From Chryseobacterium endalhagicum (GTDB lineage Bacteria > Bacteroidota > Bacteroidia > Flavobacteriales > Weeksellaceae): a DNA stretch of 64,000 nt. The notes beneath the pieces are model-generated. The model did not search any database, was not told where the DNA came from, and was given only the letters and a program-made list of their open reading frames with translations. Shown in pieces: positions 8,794-16,245 of this stretch (position 1 is the stretch's first letter; the number at the start of each line of letters is the position of its first letter). Where the stretch lies: positions 1,439,856-1,503,855 of the forward strand of contig NZ_JAELVM010000001.1 in assembly GCF_016745235.1 (NCBI RefSeq), given 5' to 3'. The translations under genes were made by a program, and so were the position numbers.

Positions 8794-8855
8794 AATATGA
8801 AATCGCCATGATACTGTGCGATTCCATATCATCCTTAAAAAAATAAAAACTACAT

Positions 8856-9227
8856 ATGAAATTAGGCGTATTTTCAATCAGTTTAAGCGTAAAAGATCTT
8901 CAGAAATCCAAAGATTTTTATGAAAAACTGGGTTTTACCGCTATGGGCGGAAACATGGAGCAGAATTATCTGATCATGAAAAACGGCAGCACATTGATAG
9001 GTCTGTTTCAGGCGATGTTCGACGGAAATATGCTGACCTTCAATCCGGGTTGGGATGAAAATGCCCAGAATCTGGAATCATTTGACGATGTGCGCGTCAT
9101 TCAGAAAAATCTAAAAGAAAGCGGAGTGGAACTTGAGAAAGAAGCAGATGAAACCACTTCAGGACCTGAGCATATTTTCCTGAAAGATCCGGACGGAAAT
9201 ATGATCCTGATTGACCAACACAGATAA
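8856..9227 (+). CDS. VOC family protein (glyoxalase/bleomycin-resistance fold)
   Basis: The 123-residue product carries the two beta-alpha-beta-beta-beta modules of the vicinal oxygen chelate fold: module one opens SISLSVKDLQKSKDFYEKLGF and module two closes with EHIFLKDPDGNMILIDQH. The DPDGN-x-ILI ending with a Glu/Asp-rich metal region is typical. The substrate cannot be read from the sequence. It lies 9 bases before a membrane-anchored SRPBCC gene and within 1 kb of a second VOC gene. Confidence 0.85.
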   Translation: MKLGVFSISLSVKDLQKSKDFYEKLGFTAMGGNMEQNYLIMKNGSTLIGLFQAMFDGNMLTFNPGWDENAQNLESFDDVRVIQKNLKESGVELEKEADETTSGPEHIFLKDPDGNMILIDQHR

Positions 9228-9236
9228 TTATTACCT

Positions 9237-9779
9237 ATGAAAATATTAAAAAAGATTATTATTGTTCTTGCCTCTGTCCTTCTTTTATGGATGCTGGTGG
9301 CTGCTTTTATTTCAGGAGACTGTGTCTATGAAAAGTCAATATCCATCAATGCTTCCCCTGAAAAAGTCTGGCAGCAGACCAATTCACTGAAAGCTATGGA
9401 CCAATGGAGCCCGTGGAATGATCTGGATCCGGGAATGAAAAAAGACTGGACCGGAACAACCGGACAGGCCGGAGAAAAAGTATGCTGGGACAGTCAGAAA
9501 GATGCGGCCGGAAAAGGATGTCAGGAAGTGAAAAAAGTAGATACAGCGGGTAAAAGAATTGATACTCAGCTTCTTTTTTTAACCCCTTATAAAAGCGAAG
9601 CCGATGCTTATGTGAAAATTGTTCCTGAGGGTAGCGGAAGCAAAGCAACCTGGGGATTCACCTCAAAAATACCTTATCCGTTCACGGTAATGAAATTGTT
9701 TATGAACCTGGAAGATGCTATAGGAAAAGATTACCAGAAAGGACTTTCCAGATTAAAAGAATTATCTGAAAAACCTTAA
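9237..9779 (+). CDS. Membrane-anchored SRPBCC (START-like) domain protein
   Basis: A 180-residue protein with one N-terminal membrane helix (residues 5-27, IIIVLASVLLLWMLVAAFISG), then a START-like ligand-binding domain. Family landmarks are SISINASPEKVWQQTNSLKAMDQWSPW near the start of the domain, the central TGQAGEKVCWDS, and the closing helix of MKLFMNLEDAIGKDYQKGLSRLKEL. Such domains bind hydrophobic ligands; here the anchor would place it on the periplasmic side or in the membrane. Function is unknown. It sits between two VOC genes. Confidence 0.82.
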   Translation: MKILKKIIIVLASVLLLWMLVAAFISGDCVYEKSISINASPEKVWQQTNSLKAMDQWSPWNDLDPGMKKDWTGTTGQAGEKVCWDSQKDAAGKGCQEVKKVDTAGKRIDTQLLFLTPYKSEADAYVKIVPEGSGSKATWGFTSKIPYPFTVMKLFMNLEDAIGKDYQKGLSRLKELSEKP

Positions 9780-9817
9780 ACAAAGACTCATTAAAACTTA
9801 ACAAATAAAAAACAATC

Positions 9818-10267
9818 ATGGCATCAGTAAACGTTTATTTAACATTTAATGGAAACTGCAGAGAAGCATTCGATTTCTATAAATCAGTTTTCGGAGGAGA
9901 ATATCCTTACATCGGAACTTTCGGGGAAATACCTCCAATGGAAGGTAAAGAAACTCCTGAAGAAGACAAAGACAAAATCATGCACGTTTCTCTTCCTGTT
10001 TCAAAAGAAACAACATTAATGGGAAGCGATACAGGCGGAGAATGGTCTTCTAACTTCAAAACAGGGAACAATTTCTCTATTTCTGTAAACGCAGAATCTA
10101 AAGAAGAAGCGGATAAACTGTTCAACGGTCTTTCAGCTGGCGGGCAGGTAACAATGCCTATGGCAGATACATTCTGGGGAGCTTATTTCGGAATGTTTAC
10201 CGATAAATTCGACATCAACTGGATGGTGAATTACGACGATCCTGCTAAAATGCAGCAGCATCCTTAA
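9818..10267 (+). CDS. VOC family protein, PhnB-like
   Basis: A 149-residue protein with the PhnB/3-demethylubiquinone-methyltransferase-like VOC pattern: VYLTFNGNCREAFDFYKSVFGGE at the start, IMHVSLPV in the middle, NFSISVNAESKEEADKLFNGL opening the second half, and WGAYFGMFTDKFDINWMVNYD at the end, which is the most conserved stretch of this subfamily. It is probably an uncharacterised small-molecule-binding or modifying protein. A terminator at 10302-10330 closes the gene run that began at 7457. Confidence 0.88.
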   Translation: MASVNVYLTFNGNCREAFDFYKSVFGGEYPYIGTFGEIPPMEGKETPEEDKDKIMHVSLPVSKETTLMGSDTGGEWSSNFKTGNNFSISVNAESKEEADKLFNGLSAGGQVTMPMADTFWGAYFGMFTDKFDINWMVNYDDPAKMQQHP

Positions 10268-10301
10268 GATTTATATTTTGAATACGAAATATAGTTAAAA
10301 C

Positions 10302-10330
10302 AAACCGGCGGATCAATCTGCCGGTTTTAT
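10302..10330 (+). terminator. Terminator after the PhnB-like gene
   Basis: Stem AAACCGGCGGA / TCTGCCGGTTTT around a TCAA loop with one wobble pair, followed by a short T-rich run. Confidence 0.75.
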
Positions 10331-10373
10331 TTTATCCTACTTTTGCATTCCGAAAATTTTTAAATTTGGGGTA

Positions 10374-10450
10374 GGCGGCAGGAGGGTGAGAGGTTGCAGA
10401 TGATAGGTAGCAGGTAGCAGCTATCAGGGACTAGGGATTAGGGTGTTGTA
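10374..10450. repeat. Purine-rich degenerate low-complexity repeat
   Basis: Words such as GGTAGGCGG, GGAGGGTGAGAGG, GATAGGTAGCAGGTAGCAG and GGGACTAGGGATTAGGG follow one another. A related pyrimidine-rich stretch with AGCTTACTGCTTAAAGC lies just after the next gene at 10905-10935, and AGCTTACTGCCTGAAGC lies at 10456-10472, so the DUF1398 gene is bracketed by related words. Confidence 0.65.
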
Positions 10451-10489
10451 ATAAAGCTTACTGCCTGAAGCATAAAAAAACAAAAAGAT

Positions 10490-10882
10490 ATGAAATTTAC
10501 CATTGAACAGATCAAAGCAGAACATCAGAAAGTAAAAAGCGGAGCGGATTTTCCAAAATATATCCAGGCCATAAAGAGTCTTGGCGTTTCAGATTATACG
10601 GTTTCCGTTGCAGATGGGAACACGCAGTACTTTGATACAGAAAATGAGACGGCGCAGAGCGGAAGAAAGTACGATCCCTTTACCATCTCAGAAAACTTAA
10701 ACCTTGAACAGTTTAAAACAAGATTAAAGCTGCATCAGCAGGGAGGAACAGATTATATAACCTTCTGCAGCGACTGTGCGGAAAACGGAGTGGAAGGCTG
10801 GAGAATGGATCTCAACGAAATGACCTGCACTTATTTTGACAGGCAAGGAAACGAAATACTTGTAGAACAGATTCCAGATTAA
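10490..10882 (+). CDS. DUF1398 family protein (YbcV-like)
   Basis: The 130-residue product follows the DUF1398 pattern closely from end to end: KSGADFPKYIQAIKSLGVSDY, QFKTRLKLHQQGGTDYITFC, then SDCAENGVEGWRMDL, and the ending MTCTYFDRQGNEILVEQIP. E. coli YbcV, annotated as a prophage-linked protein, is the relative I recall. Function is unknown; no phage genes are nearby, so here it is probably an ordinary chromosomal gene. It stands alone between low-complexity repeats. Confidence 0.88.
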   Translation: MKFTIEQIKAEHQKVKSGADFPKYIQAIKSLGVSDYTVSVADGNTQYFDTENETAQSGRKYDPFTISENLNLEQFKTRLKLHQQGGTDYITFCSDCAENGVEGWRMDLNEMTCTYFDRQGNEILVEQIPD

Positions 10883-10950
10883 CACATACAGCAGCACACC
10901 TGGAGCCTATAGCTTACTGCTTAAAGCCTCAAGTTTAAAATATTATATTG

Positions 10951-10982
10951 TTTGCAATTATTGATTTAAATTATTAATTTTG
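10951..10982 (+). promoter_or_regulatory. Bacteroidota promoter of the DUF2490 gene
   Basis: TTTG at 10951-10954, a 20-base spacer, then TAATTTTG at 10975-10982: a complete match to the TTTG / TAnnTTTG promoter of this phylum. Transcription would start near 10988, ahead of the chosen ATG at 11015. Confidence 0.75.
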
Positions 10983-11014
10983 TTCTGCACGATAGATAAT
11001 AGTAATTGAATAAT

Positions 11015-11692
11015 ATGAGAAAGGTCTTTACGAAGCTGGTATTTACAGTATTGAGTCTGGGTTCTGTAACCGCGTTTGCGCAGAAGAATGATCTGGGAGC
11101 CTGGTATATGTATTTCGGGAATAATAAAATCAGCAAAAAGCTGAACTGGCACAATGAAATCCAGTACCGGAATTTTGATGCAGTAGGAGACCTGGAACAG
11201 TTACTCATCCGTACCGGAATCGGATATGACCTTACCGAAAACAATAATAATGTTTTGCTGGGCTACGGTTTTATTTTAAGCCAGCCTTATGTGAATGGTG
11301 AAAAAAAAGAGAATATAGAACACAGGATCTTCCAGCAGTTTATTACCAAGCAGAAGTTCGGACGTTTTAATCTGCAGCACAGATACCGTTTGGAAGAACG
11401 TTTTCTGCAGGATGATTTCAGAATGAGGTTCCGCTATATGATCGGCCTGAATATACCGATTACCCATAAAGAAATGCTTCCGAAATCCCTGTATGCTTCG
11501 GTATACAATGAGATTTTCCTGCATTTTGACAGTCCGGTTTTCGACAGGAACAGGGTGTACGGAGCTTTGGGATATGTGATCAATAAAAATATGCGGATAG
11601 AAGCGGGCTATATGAACCAGATTCAGGAAAACAGAAACCGCGGGCAGATCCAGATCGGGTTTTATAATAATATTCCATTTAACAAAAATTAA
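11015..11692 (+). CDS. DUF2490 domain outer-membrane beta-barrel protein
   Basis: A 225-residue secreted protein with signal peptide ending SVTAFA-Q. The mature part alternates short beta strands with aromatic girdles (LGAWYMYFGNNKISKKLNWHN, QYRNFDAVGDLEQLLIRTGIGY, NIEHRIFQQFITKQKFGRF, HRYRLEERF, RFRYMIGLNIPI) and ends in a strand with a terminal aromatic-rich segment (QIQIGFYNNIPF), as expected for DUF2490 beta-barrels. Function is unknown. The ATG at 11015 is preferred over the TTG at 11006 because the signal peptide begins MRKVFTK. Confidence 0.85.
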   Translation: MRKVFTKLVFTVLSLGSVTAFAQKNDLGAWYMYFGNNKISKKLNWHNEIQYRNFDAVGDLEQLLIRTGIGYDLTENNNNVLLGYGFILSQPYVNGEKKENIEHRIFQQFITKQKFGRFNLQHRYRLEERFLQDDFRMRFRYMIGLNIPITHKEMLPKSLYASVYNEIFLHFDSPVFDRNRVYGALGYVINKNMRIEAGYMNQIQENRNRGQIQIGFYNNIPFNKN

Positions 11693-11716
11693 TATTGACA
11701 GTCCTTGCCGGATGCC

Positions 11717-11776
11717 ATGATGAAGAAAAAAACTGTTAGTTTAGAAAATAGAATCAACAGACCAAAAAACAAATAA
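11717..11776 (+). CDS. Possible 19-residue leader peptide before the bestrophin gene
   Basis: An ATG at 11717 opens a 19-codon frame (MMKKKTVSLENRINRPKNK) ending with TAA 6 bases before the bestrophin ATG. It could be a translated leader that couples ribosome delivery, or chance. No signal of selection can be judged from one sequence. Confidence 0.25.
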   Translation: MMKKKTVSLENRINRPKNK

Positions 11777-11782
11777 ACACAT

Positions 11783-12787
11783 ATGCATTCAGGGAAAAGA
11801 TTTGGCGCGCTAGAGTTCGCCACATGGACAAGACGCAGTATCTATGTTTTAACGATACTGGCGGCAATACCTACAGTTTTATACTGTTCAGGCTGGACAT
11901 TTATTTCCGTTCCGTGGCAGCCGATCGCTATTTTGGGAACAGCCGTCGCATTTATTGTAGGTTTTAAAAACAATGCGAGCTACAGCAGACTTTGGGAAGC
12001 CAGGCAGATTTATGGTGCCATCATCAACGACAGCCGTAGTTTTGGCTATATTCTGAGAGATGCCCTTTCCCATAAAGACCCGAAAAAAGTAAAAGAGATG
12101 TTCAGCCGTCATTATGCATGGCTTACGGCCCTACGTTTTCAGCTTCGGGAGCCCAGAACCTGGGAGAATATGGGAACCGCGCAGTATGACGAATATGCCA
12201 AAAAATATGATATCCCGGAGAGAATGACTAAGCTGGATGATGAGCTGAAAAACTATCTTTCCGAAACCGAACTTCAGTATATCTTAACAAAAAAAAACAG
12301 GGCTACACAGCTGATGGCCGGCCAGAGCAAAGAATTGTCCGAAGCTTATGCCAGCGGTGAGATCAATGATTTTCAGTGGACGCAGATCAACCAGCAGCTG
12401 GTGAAGTTCACAGACAACCAGGGGAAAGCGGAAAGAATCAAGAATTTTCCGTATCCGAGAAATTTCTCTTCCATCACAACATATCTTTTGCTGCTGTTTA
12501 TCCTTTTCGTGCCGTTTGGATTATTGAAAGAGCTGGATAAATTAGGAGAAGGAACTATTCTGGAAGGCTGGACCATATGGTTTAATATTCCGTTTTCACT
12601 GATGGTAACCTGGTGTTTTCATACGCTGGACAGTGTAGGAGAAGCTTCTGTAAACCCTTTTGAAGGAAGCCCGAATGACGTGCCGATCACCCAGATCAGC
12701 CGTACCATAGAGATTGATATGAGAGATATGCTGGATGAATCCAATCTTCCGCCAGCCATTACTCCAAAGAACAATATTGTACTTTAA
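11783..12787 (+). CDS. Bestrophin family ion channel (UPF0187)
   Basis: A 334-residue membrane protein with the bestrophin layout: an N-terminal helix pair (residues 18-62, including VAFIVGFKNNASYSRLWEARQIYG, the most conserved stretch), an acidic cytosolic helical domain, then two C-terminal helices (YLLLLFILFVPFGLLKEL, and WTIWFNIPFSLMVTWCFHTLDSVGEASVNPFEG). The NPFEG...DVPI ending is the family's closing signature. Bacterial homologues form pentameric, usually cation-conducting channels. The gene's stop codon is itself the first half-unit of a TAAAGG tandem repeat. Confidence 0.92.
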   Translation: MHSGKRFGALEFATWTRRSIYVLTILAAIPTVLYCSGWTFISVPWQPIAILGTAVAFIVGFKNNASYSRLWEARQIYGAIINDSRSFGYILRDALSHKDPKKVKEMFSRHYAWLTALRFQLREPRTWENMGTAQYDEYAKKYDIPERMTKLDDELKNYLSETELQYILTKKNRATQLMAGQSKELSEAYASGEINDFQWTQINQQLVKFTDNQGKAERIKNFPYPRNFSSITTYLLLLFILFVPFGLLKELDKLGEGTILEGWTIWFNIPFSLMVTWCFHTLDSVGEASVNPFEGSPNDVPITQISRTIEIDMRDMLDESNLPPAITPKNNIVL

Positions 12788-12832
12788 AGGTAAAGGTAAA
12801 GGTAAAGGTAAAGGTAAAGGTAAAGGTAAAGG
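12785..12832. repeat. TAAAGG hexanucleotide tandem repeat, eight copies
   Basis: Eight perfect TAAAGG units begin with the TAA stop codon of the bestrophin gene. The bestrophin frame meets a stop in every unit. Confidence 0.97.
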
Positions 12833-13257
12833 AGCTGTTCTTTAGAGAAAAATCCAAACCTTATAGGTTTCCAAAAACCTATAAGGTTTAAAAAAGCAAA
12901 AATTCTAAAGGTAAGAGAGCAAAAAGCATAGCTGAAAATCTTTGATTTTCTTGCGCCTTAAAAACACTCCAATATTTAAAAACCTTCGCGCCTTCGCGAT
13001 AAACCAACAAAAGGTTTAAATATCTTCTATAAAGACAAGCCGCCAAAAAACTGTTTTATAGTTGGAATATCGCAAAGACGGAAATTATATGACAAAAATA
13101 TGTTTTAAGACGCTAATATTTTATCTCCGACAAAATTGAATGCTGTTCAATATAGAATGAATACCTCGCGATAAACAATAAAAAAGGTTCAGTTTATCTG
13201 AAAGTTAACACCTTAAGCTTAACCAAACTCAAAAAACAACTTAAAAAACAACTCAAA
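12833..13257. other. Gene-free spacer with fragments of dispersed repeats
   Basis: Besides the hairpin at 12856-12889, it carries GAAAATCTTTGATTTTC (12932-12948), the palindromic word also present in the 321-bp repeat family, and words of the type CCTTCGCGCCTTCGCGATAAA (12982-13003) that recur near 27690-27720. No open frame of credible quality. Confidence 0.6.
12856..12889. repeat. Perfect 15-bp inverted repeat
   Basis: AAACCTTATAGGTTT pairs with AAACCTATAAGGTTT across a CCAA loop. There is no T tract on the plus strand; read on the minus strand a T-rich run follows. It may be a terminator-like hairpin or a small mobile remnant. Confidence 0.85.
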
Positions 13258-14871
13258 ATGATTCACAGTTATGTTATAATATCCATTGCAGTCCTGCTGT
13301 CTGTGATGATATTGGTGATGATAGGGCAAAAGCTGAAAGTAGCTTATCCCATCTTCCTCGTGATTGCCGGTCTTCTGATCAGCCTTATTCCGGGAATGCC
13401 GCATATTGAAATAGAGCCGGATCTCGTATTCCTTATTTTTCTTCCTCCCATTCTGTTTGAAGCCGCATGGTTTACCTCATGGCAGGATTTTCATAAGTGG
13501 AGAAAACAGATCTTTTCCATGGCTTTCGGGCTTGTATTCCTGACTTCAGTGGTCGTGGCCTATCTTTCCTCTTCCATTATTCCGGGACTTACCGTTGCGA
13601 TGGGATTCCTGTTGGGAGGCGTGAATTCTCCACCGGATGCAGTGGCTGCAACATCAGTGCTGAAGCATATGAAAATTCCTAAAAAGATCACCAGTATTCT
13701 GGAAGGCGAAAGTCTGATCAACGATGCATCCAGTTTAATTGTATTTAAATTTGCTTTAGCTGCGGTGATTTCCGGACAGTTTATCTGGAGAGATGCTATT
13801 CAGGATTTCTTTATGATGGCTGTAGGTGGAGTAGTGATCGGTGTTGCTACAGGGCTTTTATTTGGAGCTTTGTTAAGAATTATTCCTTCTAATTCGAATA
13901 TAGATACCGTTATTACGCTGATCGTTCCCTACATCATGTACGTGGGCGCAGAGCATTTCCATTTTTCAGGAGTTCTGGCAGTAGTAGCGGGAGGTCTTCT
14001 CATGTCTTATAACTCACACTGTTATTTAAGCCATACCTCGAGGATACAGTCCGGAAATGTCTGGAGTGTGCTCATATTCCTGATGAATACCATTATTTTT
14101 ATCCTCATAGGATTGGAACTGCCGATAGTGGTTGCAGCGATGAAAGATTATACCATTTCAGAAGGAATTTTCTACAGTGTAGTGATTGGTGGTGCCATTA
14201 TTCTCACCCGATTGCTGTACAGTTATGCCGTCATGTATTTCCCAAGACTCTGCTCTAAAGAATTAAGATTAAAAATTCCGAAACCGGACTGGCGGGAACC
14301 TTTCATTATTAGTTTTGCGGCGATGAGAGGCGTGGTTTCACTGGCAGCAGCCCTTTCTATTCCTGCATTTTTACCGAATGGAGAAGCTTTTCCGCACCGT
14401 AATATCATTTTATTCGTAACTTTCGTCATCATATTGATCACGCTGGTAGGACAGGGACTTCTCCTGACTCCGATCCTGAAGTGGTTAAAAATAGATGATG
14501 CTGGAAGCGAGCTGCCTGAGGAGAAACAGGAAGTCATCCTGATGCGTAAGCTTAAAGAAACTGCACTGCACAAAATGGAAAATGATTTTTCCGAGCTTGC
14601 TGTAACGAATACATTGGTACGTCATCAGAAACATAAACTGGAAACCGAAATGATGCTGATGGCAGATAAAGCCCAGTGTATGGCTTCCACGGGAGATTAT
14701 GTGAATGCAATCAATGAAAATAAAGATGTCCTCCGCCAGATCATCCAGGCTCAGAGAAATGAGCTGCACCGGATGAAAAAGGAGAAAATATTTGATGATC
14801 ATGTGATGAGAACCATTGAAATGCAGCTGGATTTTGACGAAGCGAAGATCACGGGATTCTCCCACAGTTAA
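13258..14871 (+). CDS. CPA1 family Na+/H+ antiporter
   Basis: A 537-residue membrane protein with about twelve helices in residues 5-415 and a cytosolic helical tail of about 120 residues. Ion-binding landmarks are GGVNSPPDAVAATSVLK (the conserved Asp near residue 126) and the EGESLINDASSLIVFKFAL motif with the paired Asn-Asp near 155. A Arg-rich helix (ISFAAMRGVVSLAAALSIP) follows near residue 355, also a family signature. It would exchange sodium or potassium for protons at the inner membrane for pH and salt balance. It is monocistronic, with a START-like gene 24 bases downstream. Confidence 0.92.
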   Translation: MIHSYVIISIAVLLSVMILVMIGQKLKVAYPIFLVIAGLLISLIPGMPHIEIEPDLVFLIFLPPILFEAAWFTSWQDFHKWRKQIFSMAFGLVFLTSVVVAYLSSSIIPGLTVAMGFLLGGVNSPPDAVAATSVLKHMKIPKKITSILEGESLINDASSLIVFKFALAAVISGQFIWRDAIQDFFMMAVGGVVIGVATGLLFGALLRIIPSNSNIDTVITLIVPYIMYVGAEHFHFSGVLAVVAGGLLMSYNSHCYLSHTSRIQSGNVWSVLIFLMNTIIFILIGLELPIVVAAMKDYTISEGIFYSVVIGGAIILTRLLYSYAVMYFPRLCSKELRLKIPKPDWREPFIISFAAMRGVVSLAAALSIPAFLPNGEAFPHRNIILFVTFVIILITLVGQGLLLTPILKWLKIDDAGSELPEEKQEVILMRKLKETALHKMENDFSELAVTNTLVRHQKHKLETEMMLMADKAQCMASTGDYVNAINENKDVLRQIIQAQRNELHRMKKEKIFDDHVMRTIEMQLDFDEAKITGFSHS

Positions 14872-14895
14872 AACTGCAAAATTAAATCTGAAACT

Positions 14896-15321
14896 ATGAA
14901 TACACCCATCACTGTTCAGTACAAAATCAACGCTCCGGCTGAAAAAGTCTGGAATGCGCTGACCGATAAAAATGAAATGAAATCCTGGTATTTTGATATC
15001 CAGGATTTTGTGTTGGAAACCGGAAAGGAATTTAATTTCTATGAACCCGGTGAAGCCAAAAAGTACCACCATCAATGTAAGATTCTGGAAATTATTCCTA
15101 ACCGGAAATTAAAGCACACCTGGGCTTATCCCGAGCTTTCGGAGGCTGTAACCACAGTAACATGGGAGTTGCAGGAAGAAGATACAGGAACTCTGCTGAC
15201 CCTGACGCATGAAAATACAGAAGGGTTCGACGGTTTAGGTGAAAATTTTTCAAAAGAAAGTTTCACAGAAGGCTGGAATGGAATTATCGGACAGAGTTTA
15301 AAAGAATATCTGGAAAAATAA
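14896..15321 (+). CDS. SRPBCC (AHSA1-like) domain protein
   Basis: A 141-residue cytoplasmic START-like protein of the AHSA1 type: QYKINAPAEKVWNALTDKNEMKSWYFD at the start, then KYHHQCKILEIIPNRKLKHTWAYPE, TTVTWELQEEDTGTLLTLTHEN, and the final helix EGWNGIIGQSLKEYLEK. Such proteins bind small hydrophobic ligands; no substrate can be named. It is followed after 5 bases by an acetyltransferase and then a VOC gene, so the three look like one operon. Confidence 0.88.
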   Translation: MNTPITVQYKINAPAEKVWNALTDKNEMKSWYFDIQDFVLETGKEFNFYEPGEAKKYHHQCKILEIIPNRKLKHTWAYPELSEAVTTVTWELQEEDTGTLLTLTHENTEGFDGLGENFSKESFTEGWNGIIGQSLKEYLEK

Positions 15322-15326
15322 ATACG

Positions 15327-15836
15327 ATGATAGAACTGCTGCCTTTTACCCGAAAAGATCAGGAGGAACTGATCTCCAAAATAAAAGATAAAAGAATGCT
15401 TCTTCAGTTTGCAGGGCCTGCTTACCATTTTCCGCTGACCAAAGAGCAGCTGGAACAGGATCTGGATCATGAAAACAGGTTTATGTTCAAAGTTTTTGAC
15501 AGAACAGAACAAAACACCATCGGGCATGCGCAGATCTTTTTAAAAGAACATACATTCCTGCTCGGAAGAATCCTCATCTGGGACGAAAACAACCGGGGAA
15601 AGGGCTATGGAAAGAAGATTGTACAGGAATTGATGCAATATGGTTTCAGTCATTTCGACAGGGAAACGGCAGAGCTTAATGTATACGACTGGAATACCGG
15701 AGCGATCGAATGCTACCGAAAAGTAGGTTTCGAGATGGATCCGGATGTGATGAGTGAAGTGAGCATTGATAACGAATTATGGCTTTCACTCAATATGAAA
15801 ATCAGCAGAAACACTTTTGAATCCGGAAAAATATGA
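15327..15836 (+). CDS. GNAT family N-acetyltransferase
   Basis: A 169-residue acetyl-CoA-dependent acetyltransferase. Motif A is visible as NNRGKGYGKKIVQELMQYGF (residues about 90-109), the R/Q-x-x-G-x-G/A pyrophosphate-binding loop being RGKGYG. The later strand and helix WNTGAIECYRKVGFEMD (motif B) is also typical of RimJ/RimL-like enzymes. The acceptor cannot be inferred. Its stop codon overlaps the start of the following VOC gene (ATGA), a sign of translational coupling. Confidence 0.88.
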   Translation: MIELLPFTRKDQEELISKIKDKRMLLQFAGPAYHFPLTKEQLEQDLDHENRFMFKVFDRTEQNTIGHAQIFLKEHTFLLGRILIWDENNRGKGYGKKIVQELMQYGFSHFDRETAELNVYDWNTGAIECYRKVGFEMDPDVMSEVSIDNELWLSLNMKISRNTFESGKI

Positions 15837-16210
15837 CATTTACAGCACTTCGTCCCATATTGTGGACGGATCATTTAGACGATACTATAGGATTTTATAC
15901 GCAGATCCTCGGCTTTACTTTGATGGGAAGAAATGATGAATGGCAGTGGGCTTCCATCCGTAAAGACGATGTACAGATCATGCTTTCGCAGAATGACTAT
16001 GAAAAACCCAATGGAATAGGCTTTACAGGTTCATTTTACTTTAATATAGATGATGTGGATGAGCTATGGGAAGACCTGAAGACAAAAGCCAAAATCTGCT
16101 ATGAAATTGAGACTTTTGAATGGGAAATGCGGGAGTTTGCGATCTATGACAACAACGGTTATATATTACAATTTGGTCAACCTGTCGATAATATTGGCAA
16201 TACGGAATAA
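15833..16210 (+). CDS. VOC family protein (glyoxalase superfamily)
   Basis: The 125-residue product opens with RPILWTDHLDDTIGFYTQILGF, and closes with WEMREFAIYDNNGYILQFGQP, the two halves of the bleomycin-resistance type VOC fold, with the Glu of REFAIYD and the His of TDHLDD in positions that often hold metal or substrate. Function is unknown. It shares an ATGA overlap with the preceding acetyltransferase. The promoter of the next gene lies across its 3' end. Confidence 0.85.
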   Translation: MTFTALRPILWTDHLDDTIGFYTQILGFTLMGRNDEWQWASIRKDDVQIMLSQNDYEKPNGIGFTGSFYFNIDDVDELWEDLKTKAKICYEIETFEWEMREFAIYDNNGYILQFGQPVDNIGNTE

Positions 16211-16225
16211 AATTTGCTATTTTTG
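16194..16225 (+). promoter_or_regulatory. Probable promoter of the glutaminyl cyclase gene
   Basis: TTG at 16194-16196, a 21-base spacer, then TATTTTTG at 16218-16225, fitting the TTG / TAnnTTTG form. It overlaps the end of the upstream coding region. Confidence 0.6.
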
Positions 16226-16245
16226 GGGAAATATTTAGAAATTCA

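Noticed and set aside
14485..15075. Minus-strand frame of 196 codons across the antiporter end and the next gene
   Set aside because: It crosses two well-supported plus-strand genes and has no domain of its own.
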